This document shows positions 16,294-24,449 of a stretch of DNA of 64,000 nt, one piece after another (the first letter of the stretch is position 1; each line of letters begins with the position of its first letter). The DNA lies in the NCBI GenBank assembly GCA_964577305.1, contig CAZNYS010000001.1:136321-200320 (forward strand), written 5' to 3'. The notes under the pieces were generated by a model. It had not been told where the DNA came from, searched no databases, and saw nothing but the letters and a program-made list of their open reading frames with translations. Source of the DNA: UBA9300 sp964577305 (GTDB lineage Bacteria > Bacteroidota > Bacteroidia > Bacteroidales > VadinHA17). Both the position numbers and the translations under genes were made by a program.

Positions 16294-19140
16294 TCAGAGT
16301 TGAATGGTTACTGGCTCTCCATGGTATGATACAGTAAAGTCAGGTGTTGAATCAAAATCAGGCTTGTGCGGCTTTTCCTGTGAGATAACATATATATTGA
16401 ATGTTCGTTCCTTCAGCATCCCGGGGAATTCACCCTGTCTTTGTTCTATTGTAAGGGTTCTAGCTGAATCGTCATAGTTAATTGGTATGATTGAGTATGC
16501 CCCGTTTTCATAATTATAATTAGTGTTTTCATCTTCATAAAGAACGAAGCGGCCATTATCACCTGTATAGACAAAGAGGCTTATGGGATCAGCCTGTTTT
16601 TCTGTTGAATATTGTATTTCAGGCCCGAAAGGAATAACTGATCCTGCTTTAACAAACAAAGGTATTATGACCAGCGGTGCATTGGCTTCTACTGTTTGCC
16701 CTCCTGTGAGATACTCGCCTGTGAAGAACTCGTACCATCCTGTACTTTCAGGCAGGTATACCGCGCGGCTCCGCGCTTCATACTCATATACAGGGTTTAC
16801 CAGCAGTGATGGGCCGAACATATACTGGTCTTTAATATCATGAACCCTGGTGTCGGATGCAAAGTCCATCACCATGCCTCTCATTATTGTATAATCATTC
16901 AGCCAGGTATAACCTGCCAGTGAATATATATATGGCATAAGCCTATACCTGAGTTTGTCGAATGACAGCATTGTCTGGTAGGCGGGGTGTGTTTCGGGGG
17001 CAATATTGAACATTTCCCTGTAGGGATATTGCCCGTGAGACCGGAAGATGGGGCAGAAGGTTCCGTACTGGAACCAGCGCGTCATCAATTCGCGCCACTC
17101 AGCAAGGTCTTCAGGAGAAGGATTATAATACCTTCCTTCAACAGCAAATCCCCCGATATCCATAGTCCACCAGGGTATCCCTGACATGCAGAAGTTAAGA
17201 CCACAGGGTATCTGTGCTTCGAAATCATGCCACCGGGCTGCTATATCCCCGCTCCAGTTAGCCGCTGAATAACGTTGCAATCCAGCATAGGCAGATCGGG
17301 TAAGGATGAATACCCTCTGGTTCGGGCTGGTTTTCCGTTGACCCTCATATATGCCCATTGCATTAACCAGTGCATAGGCATTGAAATACTTTGTAGCCGG
17401 GCCAAGAGCTGTAGGATTCATCAGTGCCTTGCGTTCATCCATGGGCAGGTTGGAAGAAATATCAGGCTCAGTGGCATCAAGCCACCATGCATCTATACCC
17501 TTGCTGAAGAGCTTTTCATTTATCTGGTTCCAGAATTCTTCACGTGCATCAGCATTATATGCATCATAGAATGTTGATACATATCCGATCCAGTCTTTCT
17601 GTCCTTTCTCCACGTTCCTGGTATAAAGCCATTCTTTACTATTCATGAATTTATAATTATCAGTCCCGACGTAATATTTTGGCCATACCGATATCATTAT
17701 CTTTGTATTAAGAGAATCGTGCAATGTTTTGATCATTCCTTCCGGGTCAGAAAACCTCTCGGGATCGAAGTTATGATCGCCCCATTTATCTATTGGCCAG
17801 TATTGCCAGTCCTGTACTATATTGTCAAGTGGTATGTTTCTTTTCCTGAATTCACGCACAACAGATAACAATTCTTCCTGGTTTGTGTATCTTTCGCGGC
17901 ACTGCCAGAATCCCATGGCCCATTTTGGCATCATGGGTGCTTTACCGGTAATGGTCCGGTATCCGCTGATAACTTCATCCATGTTATTTCCGGTGATGAA
18001 ATAGTAATCTATCTTGTCAGCCGCCTCTGAGTATAAAGAGATACGGTTCTGCTCTTCCACTGGCAGGGGATCCAGATATCTCAATGCTATATATGACTCG
18101 CCGCCATCAGGGATCCACTCAATCCGGACATGATATTTTTTGTCCTTATCCATCATGAAATCAAAATAATTATAAGAAGGATTCCATGCCTGACGCCAGC
18201 GGTCGAATAACAACTCGTCATCGATCCACAGTTTAGCATAACCGGATGAGGTAAAAACATATTTATGTATGCCATCCGTATATGATTGAATGAAGCCGTC
18301 CCATGTTACATATCCATTATTAAGATTGTACCCTGCGGGGAATTTTTCCATGTCAGGGATAAACCGGTAATCGATTTCCTCTTCTTCACGGGTAATGAAT
18401 ACCTTGTCTCTGTCGTTACGGTATGAATAAGTAGCTGTAAGGCCGCCTTCTTCAGATCCGCTGTTGTACAGCTTCAATCCTACCAGGTTTATATAGTCCC
18501 TGGTATCCCCGAATTTTGTTCTTGAGTAATTGTCCCAGAGGATACCATAATTCCGGTTTGAGACGATAAAGGGTATAGCTGTCATTGTGTTATACTGGTA
18601 CAGGTCCAGATTTTCCCCTTTCAGATTCATAAATGATGTCTGGTTGGCACCAAGGCCATAAAGGGCCTCATCATCGGGTGATTCAAACTGTTGCCTTATT
18701 GAATAACACGATTTTCCATCCAGTTGTACCTGTTCAAAAGATTTGCCACCTCCTTTTTTCTCTGCAAGTATAATATTGTTTTCATGATCTGTGAACCAGA
18801 CCTCACCTGTGCTTTTTGACACATAAGCTTTAATATCAGAGGTACTGAGAACATAGACTGAATCGTTTTGTTCAACATTGAATTTTACTTCCGGCAGGGT
18901 ATCCTTAACAGCCATAAGGCTACTGGTTTCAGGAAATTCTTTACCGGGTACCGAGGTAACATGAATTATTTTACCGGTCAGCACCTGGAGCCTGACAGAC
19001 TGTTGGGGTTTTGTTGCAGTACATACAATAAGTCCTTCATCGGTGATGCCTGTATTCTGACCTGTACATGATGAGATATACATGCTCAGGATTATAAATG
19101 TAATAATCCATAAGGAATGTTTTGATACTGGGGTTTTCAT
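16294..19140 (-). CDS. GH31 alpha-xylosidase-like lipoprotein with PA14 insert
   Basis: A 948-residue exported hydrolase with lipobox ISSC (Cys25). It has an N-terminal beta-sandwich, an inserted PA14-like domain at about residues 230-355 (FTSSGYAKLWIDDELLFDRW), the GH31 catalytic barrel with nucleophile Asp555 in WWLDATEPD and acid/base Asp632 in NWSGDIAARW, and C-terminal beta domains. The PA14 insertion and the WWLDATEPD form are those of alpha-xylosidases acting on xyloglucan oligosaccharides, but alpha-glucosidase or alpha-galactosidase activity cannot be excluded. It is the first gene after a -7 box and probably heads the operon GH31-GH2-GH5/GH26-epimerase (spacings 20, 28 and -1 bases). 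Confidence 0.88.
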   Translation of the reverse strand: MKTPVSKHSLWIITFIILSMYISSCTGQNTGITDEGLIVCTATKPQQSVRLQVLTGKIIHVTSVPGKEFPETSSLMAVKDTLPEVKFNVEQNDSVYVLSTSDIKAYVSKSTGEVWFTDHENNIILAEKKGGGKSFEQVQLDGKSCYSIRQQFESPDDEALYGLGANQTSFMNLKGENLDLYQYNTMTAIPFIVSNRNYGILWDNYSRTKFGDTRDYINLVGLKLYNSGSEEGGLTATYSYRNDRDKVFITREEEEIDYRFIPDMEKFPAGYNLNNGYVTWDGFIQSYTDGIHKYVFTSSGYAKLWIDDELLFDRWRQAWNPSYNYFDFMMDKDKKYHVRIEWIPDGGESYIALRYLDPLPVEEQNRISLYSEAADKIDYYFITGNNMDEVISGYRTITGKAPMMPKWAMGFWQCRERYTNQEELLSVVREFRKRNIPLDNIVQDWQYWPIDKWGDHNFDPERFSDPEGMIKTLHDSLNTKIMISVWPKYYVGTDNYKFMNSKEWLYTRNVEKGQKDWIGYVSTFYDAYNADAREEFWNQINEKLFSKGIDAWWLDATEPDISSNLPMDERKALMNPTALGPATKYFNAYALVNAMGIYEGQRKTSPNQRVFILTRSAYAGLQRYSAANWSGDIAARWHDFEAQIPCGLNFCMSGIPWWTMDIGGFAVEGRYYNPSPEDLAEWRELMTRWFQYGTFCPIFRSHGQYPYREMFNIAPETHPAYQTMLSFDKLRYRLMPYIYSLAGYTWLNDYTIMRGMVMDFASDTRVHDIKDQYMFGPSLLVNPVYEYEARSRAVYLPESTGWYEFFTGEYLTGGQTVEANAPLVIIPLFVKAGSVIPFGPEIQYSTEKQADPISLFVYTGDNGRFVLYEDENTNYNYENGAYSIIPINYDDSARTLTIEQRQGEFPGMLKERTFNIYVISQEKPHKPDFDSTPDFTVSYHGEPVTIQL

Positions 19141-19185
19141 GAGATTAGATTTTATGCAGAAATATTAATTGGATCGGCATTAATA

Positions 19186-19193
19186 CAAAGATA
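19186..19193 (-). promoter_or_regulatory. Putative -7 box of the glycan cluster
   Basis: The minus strand reads TATCTTTG, matching TAnnTTTG, about 46 bases before the GH31 start and directly after the stop codon of the M64 gene. No clear -33 TTTG is seen. Confidence 0.35.
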
Positions 19194-20408
19194 TTAGAAT
19201 TTAAATACTATATTCCACTCCAGCCATTGCTGTAGTTTATCAAGGTCTTTTCTTACCAGGTCGAGGGGATGAGGGTTACTATTATTTGAAAATGCGTGTT
19301 TCACTACTTCGTCATAAACATGTACCTTGATTTTATATTCGCCCGGTTCTTTAATAAAATCTTCGGGTCTAAATGAAGGTCCGCCGTTTTCGAGAATTAA
19401 TTCGTCATCTATATACCAGTCCACAAGCAATATATCCGGGTCAATAACTTTGATCCATATATTCTCAGGATTGATATGGGTTTTGCTCATGTCCATGGCT
19501 TCATCAACAGGGTCTACAATTTCATAAATATCAAGGATTATTTTCTCCCTGCATATGGCATTGAATGAAGCAGGTTTCCTGTCGCTGGTCCATCCCATTT
19601 TACTGTTCTTACTCGGGCGGAAGGCTCCTTCGCCTGCATAGATGGCACCTTCATATACGTCTATTGTTCCAAGGATTGTATCTTTATCAACATATCCCAG
19701 CCAGTGCGACCACTTAGCCCCTGTTGAATCAGCTGTAACGTTTACATGCCTTGGTTCATCACGCTCATATTTACCCCTGCCATAATATTCATCTGCCAGT
19801 CCAAAGAAACCATGTCCTGCCTCATGCAGGGCAATCTCCCGTCCGAAGTTATATGAGAATACTACGTACCTGCCACCGGAGTTATGGTAACCGGGGTTGT
19901 TTAAAACAATAAAAGGCCATTCGAATTTATCAATTTCCAACCTGTTAGCAGCCTCGCTGAATAGCATGTCGGCAAGCCTGCGGTCAGCCCATCCCAGACG
20001 GTCTTCATCGCGGGTTCCCCCGAGTGCATTGTTCACTATTGTTGTTCTGGGTTCACCATAGCGTGGAGCAACACTGATTCCTGATTCCTTACTTATCAGG
20101 TCAATACGGTAAATATTAATGAAGTTCTTATAGCGTGGCAGTGGCCTCACTGCAAGACCCGGGCTGGTTAAATAGGTTACTGAATTTTCAACATGCCCCG
20201 GGAAAGTGGAGATATCTTCCGCGGAATAGCCGTCTGAAGCATAAACGAGTTTAACCCGGTTGGAATCAGGTCCTGTATGTTGCAGGCTGACTATCTTATA
20301 ATCGAACTCCTGTTCAGGAATGTTTTCAATGACCCTTTCCTGTGCACTTACAGAAATTACTGGCAGGCACATTATCACAGCAATTGTCTGGAATCTTTTC
20401 TTCATCAT
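19194..20408 (-). CDS. M64 family (IgA-peptidase-like) zinc metallopeptidase
   Basis: A 404-residue exported protein with a signal peptide (ends VSAQ, about residue 23). The zinc site HEAGHGFFGLADEY at residues 195-208 is the M64 form of the extended HExxH motif, with His195, Glu196, His199 and the following Asp. KLVYASDGYS near residue 55 is also typical of M64. A C-terminal beta-sandwich follows from about residue 290. The family includes secreted peptidases, one of which cleaves IgA; here a free-living role in protein breakdown is more likely. It precedes the GH cluster on the same strand by 53 bases but a promoter-like box lies between. It has its own -7 box at 20442-20449. Confidence 0.9.
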   Translation of the reverse strand: MMKKRFQTIAVIMCLPVISVSAQERVIENIPEQEFDYKIVSLQHTGPDSNRVKLVYASDGYSAEDISTFPGHVENSVTYLTSPGLAVRPLPRYKNFINIYRIDLISKESGISVAPRYGEPRTTIVNNALGGTRDEDRLGWADRRLADMLFSEAANRLEIDKFEWPFIVLNNPGYHNSGGRYVVFSYNFGREIALHEAGHGFFGLADEYYGRGKYERDEPRHVNVTADSTGAKWSHWLGYVDKDTILGTIDVYEGAIYAGEGAFRPSKNSKMGWTSDRKPASFNAICREKIILDIYEIVDPVDEAMDMSKTHINPENIWIKVIDPDILLVDWYIDDELILENGGPSFRPEDFIKEPGEYKIKVHVYDEVVKHAFSNNSNPHPLDLVRKDLDKLQQWLEWNIVFKF

Positions 20409-20441
20409 CTTTGTTTTTTATTATTAGATATCTGTATACTA

Positions 20442-20449
20442 CAAAATTA
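20442..20449 (-). promoter_or_regulatory. Putative -7 box for the M64 gene
   Basis: The minus strand reads TAATTTTG, matching TAnnTTTG, 34-41 bases before the M64 start. The -33 region is not clear. Confidence 0.35.
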
Positions 20450-20455
20450 TGAATA

Positions 20456-20644
20456 ATGATTTTATATATGCCCGTAACTATTTATAAAAGCACACCGGGA
20501 CGGACAGATGAACATATAATATCGGTTTTTAGAGATATAAAAGGATACCCTGTCAGGGTTAATTCTAACGGTGCTTCGCATGACAAGGAAGCAGCCATGA
20601 AGCTCTGGCAGTTATCCGAAAAACTTACGGAACTAAAGAATTAA
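20456..20644 (+). pseudogene. Remnant of a short-chain dehydrogenase C-terminus
   Basis: An open frame of 62 codons. Its last ~25 residues (SHDKEAAMKLWQLSEKLTEL) match the usual C-terminal end of retinol-dehydrogenase-like SDR proteins, 'sYDeeaAkrLWelSeklTgl'. No Rossmann-fold part (TGxxxGxG, YxxxK) is present upstream; the upstream DNA is the promoter region of the divergent M64 gene. I therefore read it as a fragment left after deletion. It is followed at once by a heptamer array. It could still be translated as a tiny protein, but nothing suggests a function. Confidence 0.4.
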
Positions 20645-20664
20645 GATTGAAGATCAACAATTGC

Positions 20665-20713
20665 AGATTTCAGATCTTAAATCTTAAATCGTTAATCTTC
20701 CATCTTCAATCAT
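20665..20713. repeat. Degenerate 7-bp tandem array, 3' of the M28 gene
   Basis: Seven consecutive heptamers: agatttc, agatctt, aaatctt, aaatcgt, taatctt, ccatctt, caatcat. Weaker units continue to about 20643. The array ends 7 bases from the stop codon of the minus-strand M28 peptidase gene. Read in the direction of that gene the units are purine-rich (GATTTAA-like). Confidence 0.75.
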
Positions 20714-20720
20714 AGAGGTT

Positions 20721-22289
20721 TTACTCAAAGGTCGGAACAGCATCCATGTTAGCCAGCTTTGTGGTAATAAGATATCCCAGCCTGCAGATGCTTTCAACCT
20801 TGGCATAATCTATTTTTTCAGGGTCGTCGCCGGGTTGGTGTAAATCCTCGTGTACCCCGGAGAAAAAGAAGAAAGCTGGTATGCCCTGACTTATAAAGCT
20901 CTGGTGGTCGCTGGCGCCGGGTGAATCATCATCATTATTAAATATCAGGGGGAAGTCCGTTATTCCATTATTAAGATCACTAATAAACGCTTCAAGCTGG
21001 TTAATATATTTCTTATCAGTTACAACATAATGTGCCCGGGTCTCCCTGTTATCGGGATCGCTGCGACCTATCATATCCATGTTCAGATTAAACTTGATTT
21101 GCTCCAATGGCAGAGCATTGCTTCCAACGAAATGGCTTGATCCTATCAGTCCCATTTCCTCAGCTGTATAGGTGATAAATACTACAGAGCGCCTGCATGG
21201 ATTCATGGCAACAGCTTCGGCTATTTCAATAACACCGGTGGACCCACTGGCATTATCATCGGCCCCGTTGCATACCTGTCCATTAAGTGGTTTTACATGA
21301 TCAAGATGGGCCCCAACCACTATGTATTCGTTTTTAAGCTCAGGATCGGTGCCCTGTACCAAACCTATGACATTTTTTGCAGTTACCAGCTCTTCGTTTA
21401 ATATTTCAATATTAGCGTCAAGGTACACTCCTTCAAGCAGCTGTGGCTTATAGTTACCTAGTATATTTTCAGGGTCGTTTAATGGATTATTTTTATTGCC
21501 TTCCATTATTGTCTCGAGAAACTGTGGTTTTACCAGGTAAATGGAGGGTATTGATCCGGCACGGCTCTCACTTTCATCTCCTTTATAAATATATTTCTCT
21601 TTGGAGAATTCACTCGGTATCATTTCAAAGGGCAATTGTCCTGATTCGTCAATATCGGTTAGTATTATGCCTGCTGCTCCCTTGCTGAAAAGACCCATAA
21701 CCTTGGATTGAAACCCCATGGCCCCTGTATATTTTTCATGTACTTCTTCCGGCAGCACAGGTTTTCCATTTTTCACCGGGGCACCACTGATACATACAAT
21801 TATTTTCCCTTCCACATCCAGGTCCTTGAAATCATTCCATTTATGATCGGGTTCTTCTATTCCATACCCTGCCCAGACTATTTCAATGTTCCTGAATGCA
21901 ATATTGTTAACAAATAATATCTTGAAGTCCTCTTTATGTATGAGTTCAATTTCTTTCCCGTTATTATTAATTTTCCAGGTTATTTCATCACCATAGGTTG
22001 TTTTTGCAAAGGGTACCCCCTGGAAATAGGACTTCTTACCATCTTCGTTTTCAATAACCGGTTCAAGTCCGGCGGCGGCGAACTGTGTTGCCATATACTG
22101 AGCCGCTATTTCATATTCAGCAGAAGGTCCTACTCTGCCGTTCATATAGTCTGAAGCAAGGAAGAAGATATGATCCCTGATTTCGGCTTGTGTAATAGAT
22201 TCTATAGGATTATTTTCCTGTGCATTAAGTAATCCGGAGAGGATAAATACCAGTCCGGCAGCCAGAAGTACAATTCTTCTAATGTTCAT
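20721..22289 (-). CDS. M28 family zinc aminopeptidase with PA domain
   Basis: A 522-residue exported peptidase with an N-terminal signal peptide (ends LLNAQ). A protease-associated domain is inserted around residues 100-260, and the catalytic M28 domain follows: zinc ligands in GAHLDHV (about residue 328) and NGADDNASG (about 345), the general-base pair in YTAEEMGLIGSSHF (about 378), an Asp in DMIGRSD, and the last His in SGVHEDLHQPGDD (about 485). All metal-site residues are present. It should remove N-terminal residues from peptides in the periplasm or outside. The neighbouring M1 gene upstream on the same strand is 135 bases away. Confidence 0.93.
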   Translation of the reverse strand: MNIRRIVLLAAGLVFILSGLLNAQENNPIESITQAEIRDHIFFLASDYMNGRVGPSAEYEIAAQYMATQFAAAGLEPVIENEDGKKSYFQGVPFAKTTYGDEITWKINNNGKEIELIHKEDFKILFVNNIAFRNIEIVWAGYGIEEPDHKWNDFKDLDVEGKIIVCISGAPVKNGKPVLPEEVHEKYTGAMGFQSKVMGLFSKGAAGIILTDIDESGQLPFEMIPSEFSKEKYIYKGDESESRAGSIPSIYLVKPQFLETIMEGNKNNPLNDPENILGNYKPQLLEGVYLDANIEILNEELVTAKNVIGLVQGTDPELKNEYIVVGAHLDHVKPLNGQVCNGADDNASGSTGVIEIAEAVAMNPCRRSVVFITYTAEEMGLIGSSHFVGSNALPLEQIKFNLNMDMIGRSDPDNRETRAHYVVTDKKYINQLEAFISDLNNGITDFPLIFNNDDDSPGASDHQSFISQGIPAFFFFSGVHEDLHQPGDDPEKIDYAKVESICRLGYLITTKLANMDAVPTFE

Positions 22290-22383
22290 GATTTGCTGGT
22301 TTTATTTAATTGAAAAGGTTATAAAGTTAATTAATTATTTTATGTGGATATTTACTTTAAACCACCCCGATCCTTAAGACAAA

Positions 22384-22432
22384 CTCAACTCATCTCTCAT
22401 CGCTCATCTCTCATCGCTCACCGCTCATCTCT
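22384..22432. repeat. 7-bp tandem array overlapping the M1 gene stop codon
   Basis: Consecutive heptamers: ctcaact, catctct, catcgct, catctct, catcgct, caccgct, catctct. The last unit overlaps the stop codon of the minus-strand M1 peptidase gene (22425-22427), so the array begins inside the coding end. In gene direction the unit is GATGAGC/AGATGAG. Confidence 0.8.
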
Positions 22433-24305
22433 CTTTTGCCCAGCTATTGTTCGAAAGGTCCCTGTCGAAGAAATATGGATTACCCAGTTTAACTGATTTA
22501 AGGCTGCTTGCATCATCTATTTTTATTATCACTTCTGAGGATGATTTAAAAACTGCGGGTTTTTTATGAATTCTTTTGATGCTGCCGTGCTCATATTCAA
22601 GTTCAAGGTAGACAGGCAATGGCAGACCTCCAATGTTTTTGATTATTACAGTACCCTCTTCAGTATCTACTGAGGCCAGTTCCAGTTCCTGTGTCTTAAA
22701 TTCATAATACCAGGGCAACATGAGCCAGTCAAGGTCATACCCTGCTACTTCTTCGAAAATGGCAAACAGGTCCCATGGTGCCGGGTGTTTATGATGCCAT
22801 CTTTCAGTAAAGATCTTCCATGCCCTGTTCATTTCTTCAGTGCCAAGCTGATCTTCAATGGTCATAAAGGCCTGGGACGATCGGCTATAGCTGTTAAAAT
22901 TTGATGCAAGCCCATCAAATATCGAGTATGTAGGAATCATCAGTGGAAGGTCATTGGCCGTGCCCGCAACTATATTGAAAACCTGTCTGAAAGAACCTAC
23001 AGTTCCTTCAGAATCGGCTTTACTCCACTTTATTCCCTGGTAAGTAGCCCAGCCTTCGTCCATCCATGCAAACCTTCTTTCATTAGTTCCGGTGAAAAAA
23101 GGCAGGTATGAGTGAGATATTTCGTGGAATATTACTTCATAGGCATTCGTTTCTGCGGACTGGTCTCCATTATTAACCATCATGGGTGATTCCATTCCTC
23201 CGGCGCCTTCACCGCAGTTAAAGACCGTCATTGATGGCCATGGGTAAGCTACTCCGGGGCATTCAAAAGAGAGGTATTTAATTGCATTCCTGGCGAACTG
23301 TGCAGCCTTATGATAATGCTTGCTTGAATCCGGGTAAACAGCTGAGATGAGAACCCGTCTGCCATCTTCAACCTCGAGGCCAGATGCATCCCAGACGTGT
23401 GTTTTGCTTGCTGCAAATGTAAAATCAGGTGTATTCGCAGATTTGAATTTCCAGGTCACTTTTTCCCTGTTGCCATGGTCCACAGGAAGATCATCTGATT
23501 TAATGATATTAACAATATCATCACCCTGTAAAGCATTATCTACCTTATCCTTTAGAGCAGCAGGATATACTTCTTCCGGGTTCTGTAGGGTGCCACCAGC
23601 CCATACCAGGTATCCTGCCGGTAATGTAATGCTCACATCATAGTTATTGAAGTCGTTATAGAACTCAACTATGCCTGCGTAATCGGTCATATCCCAGCCG
23701 TAGATATCATCATATACTGCAACCTGGGGATACCAGTATGCAATAAAGATCGCGTCATCCTCAAATACACCCTGCCTTATGTTTATATTGGGATGCATAT
23801 AGTATTTCCAGCTCAATTGCATGTTAATGGTGTTTCCGGATTTTAAAGATTCATCAAGCCGTACCAGAAGGTTGGTTGATGTCCGGCTACGCATCAGCAT
23901 AGCTGATGGTATTGTATCATCATCAATCAGAAGATCACCGTAACTTACCTGCCTTGTTTCGTTAAAAGGAAAGATATAGTAATTACGTATTGCAGCATCG
24001 GCCATCATATCGGGATAGCTGCGTAAGACTATCATATTAAGTTCATCAGGGCTCTCATTGTAATAAGTAATATTTACTTTCCCGCTTATCCATACGGTAT
24101 CATTTTCAAATATCACCTCTGCATCCAGCTTATAATCGGAATGATTAATCCAATACTCAGAACCCGGCTTGCCATCCATTGTCCTGGTTTTATTCTCAAT
24201 TGCTTTCTTAAACTCAAGTTGCACAGGTACATCCTGGGCAATGATAAGCTGCGTAGCCAGAAATATCAATAAAATTGTGGTTACTGGTTGTAGTCTCATA
24301 GTCAT
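22425..24305 (-). CDS. M1 family zinc metallopeptidase (gluzincin)
   Basis: A 626-residue exported protein with a signal peptide ending LIIAQ. The N-terminal part is the beta-saddle domain of M1 enzymes. The active site is HEISHSYLPFFTGTNERRFAWMDEGWATY in pieces: HEISH near residue 391 and the third zinc ligand Glu in WMDEGWATY about 19 residues after it. GGMESPMMV upstream replaces the classical GAMEN exopeptidase motif. This shorter type is common in Bacteroidota and lacks the long ERAP-like C-terminal domain of PepN. It probably acts in the periplasm. Its stop codon lies within the start of a heptamer array. Confidence 0.92.
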   Translation of the reverse strand: MTMRLQPVTTILLIFLATQLIIAQDVPVQLEFKKAIENKTRTMDGKPGSEYWINHSDYKLDAEVIFENDTVWISGKVNITYYNESPDELNMIVLRSYPDMMADAAIRNYYIFPFNETRQVSYGDLLIDDDTIPSAMLMRSRTSTNLLVRLDESLKSGNTINMQLSWKYYMHPNINIRQGVFEDDAIFIAYWYPQVAVYDDIYGWDMTDYAGIVEFYNDFNNYDVSITLPAGYLVWAGGTLQNPEEVYPAALKDKVDNALQGDDIVNIIKSDDLPVDHGNREKVTWKFKSANTPDFTFAASKTHVWDASGLEVEDGRRVLISAVYPDSSKHYHKAAQFARNAIKYLSFECPGVAYPWPSMTVFNCGEGAGGMESPMMVNNGDQSAETNAYEVIFHEISHSYLPFFTGTNERRFAWMDEGWATYQGIKWSKADSEGTVGSFRQVFNIVAGTANDLPLMIPTYSIFDGLASNFNSYSRSSQAFMTIEDQLGTEEMNRAWKIFTERWHHKHPAPWDLFAIFEEVAGYDLDWLMLPWYYEFKTQELELASVDTEEGTVIIKNIGGLPLPVYLELEYEHGSIKRIHKKPAVFKSSSEVIIKIDDASSLKSVKLGNPYFFDRDLSNNSWAKER

Positions 24306-24449
24306 GGTATTATCATTGATTGGTGAATAATTAGGTTTCTAATATGTAAAGACGTGGTTCATCATTTAATGATGCTTAAAAAAAGTCTTAATTCGTGCAA
24401 CGCTGGGTATAATTATTCGTCATATTATTGATCCAAAAACCCAACAACA

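Noticed and set aside
20643..22432. Short tandem arrays as CRISPR
   Set aside because: The period is 7 bases with no spacers and no cas genes nearby.
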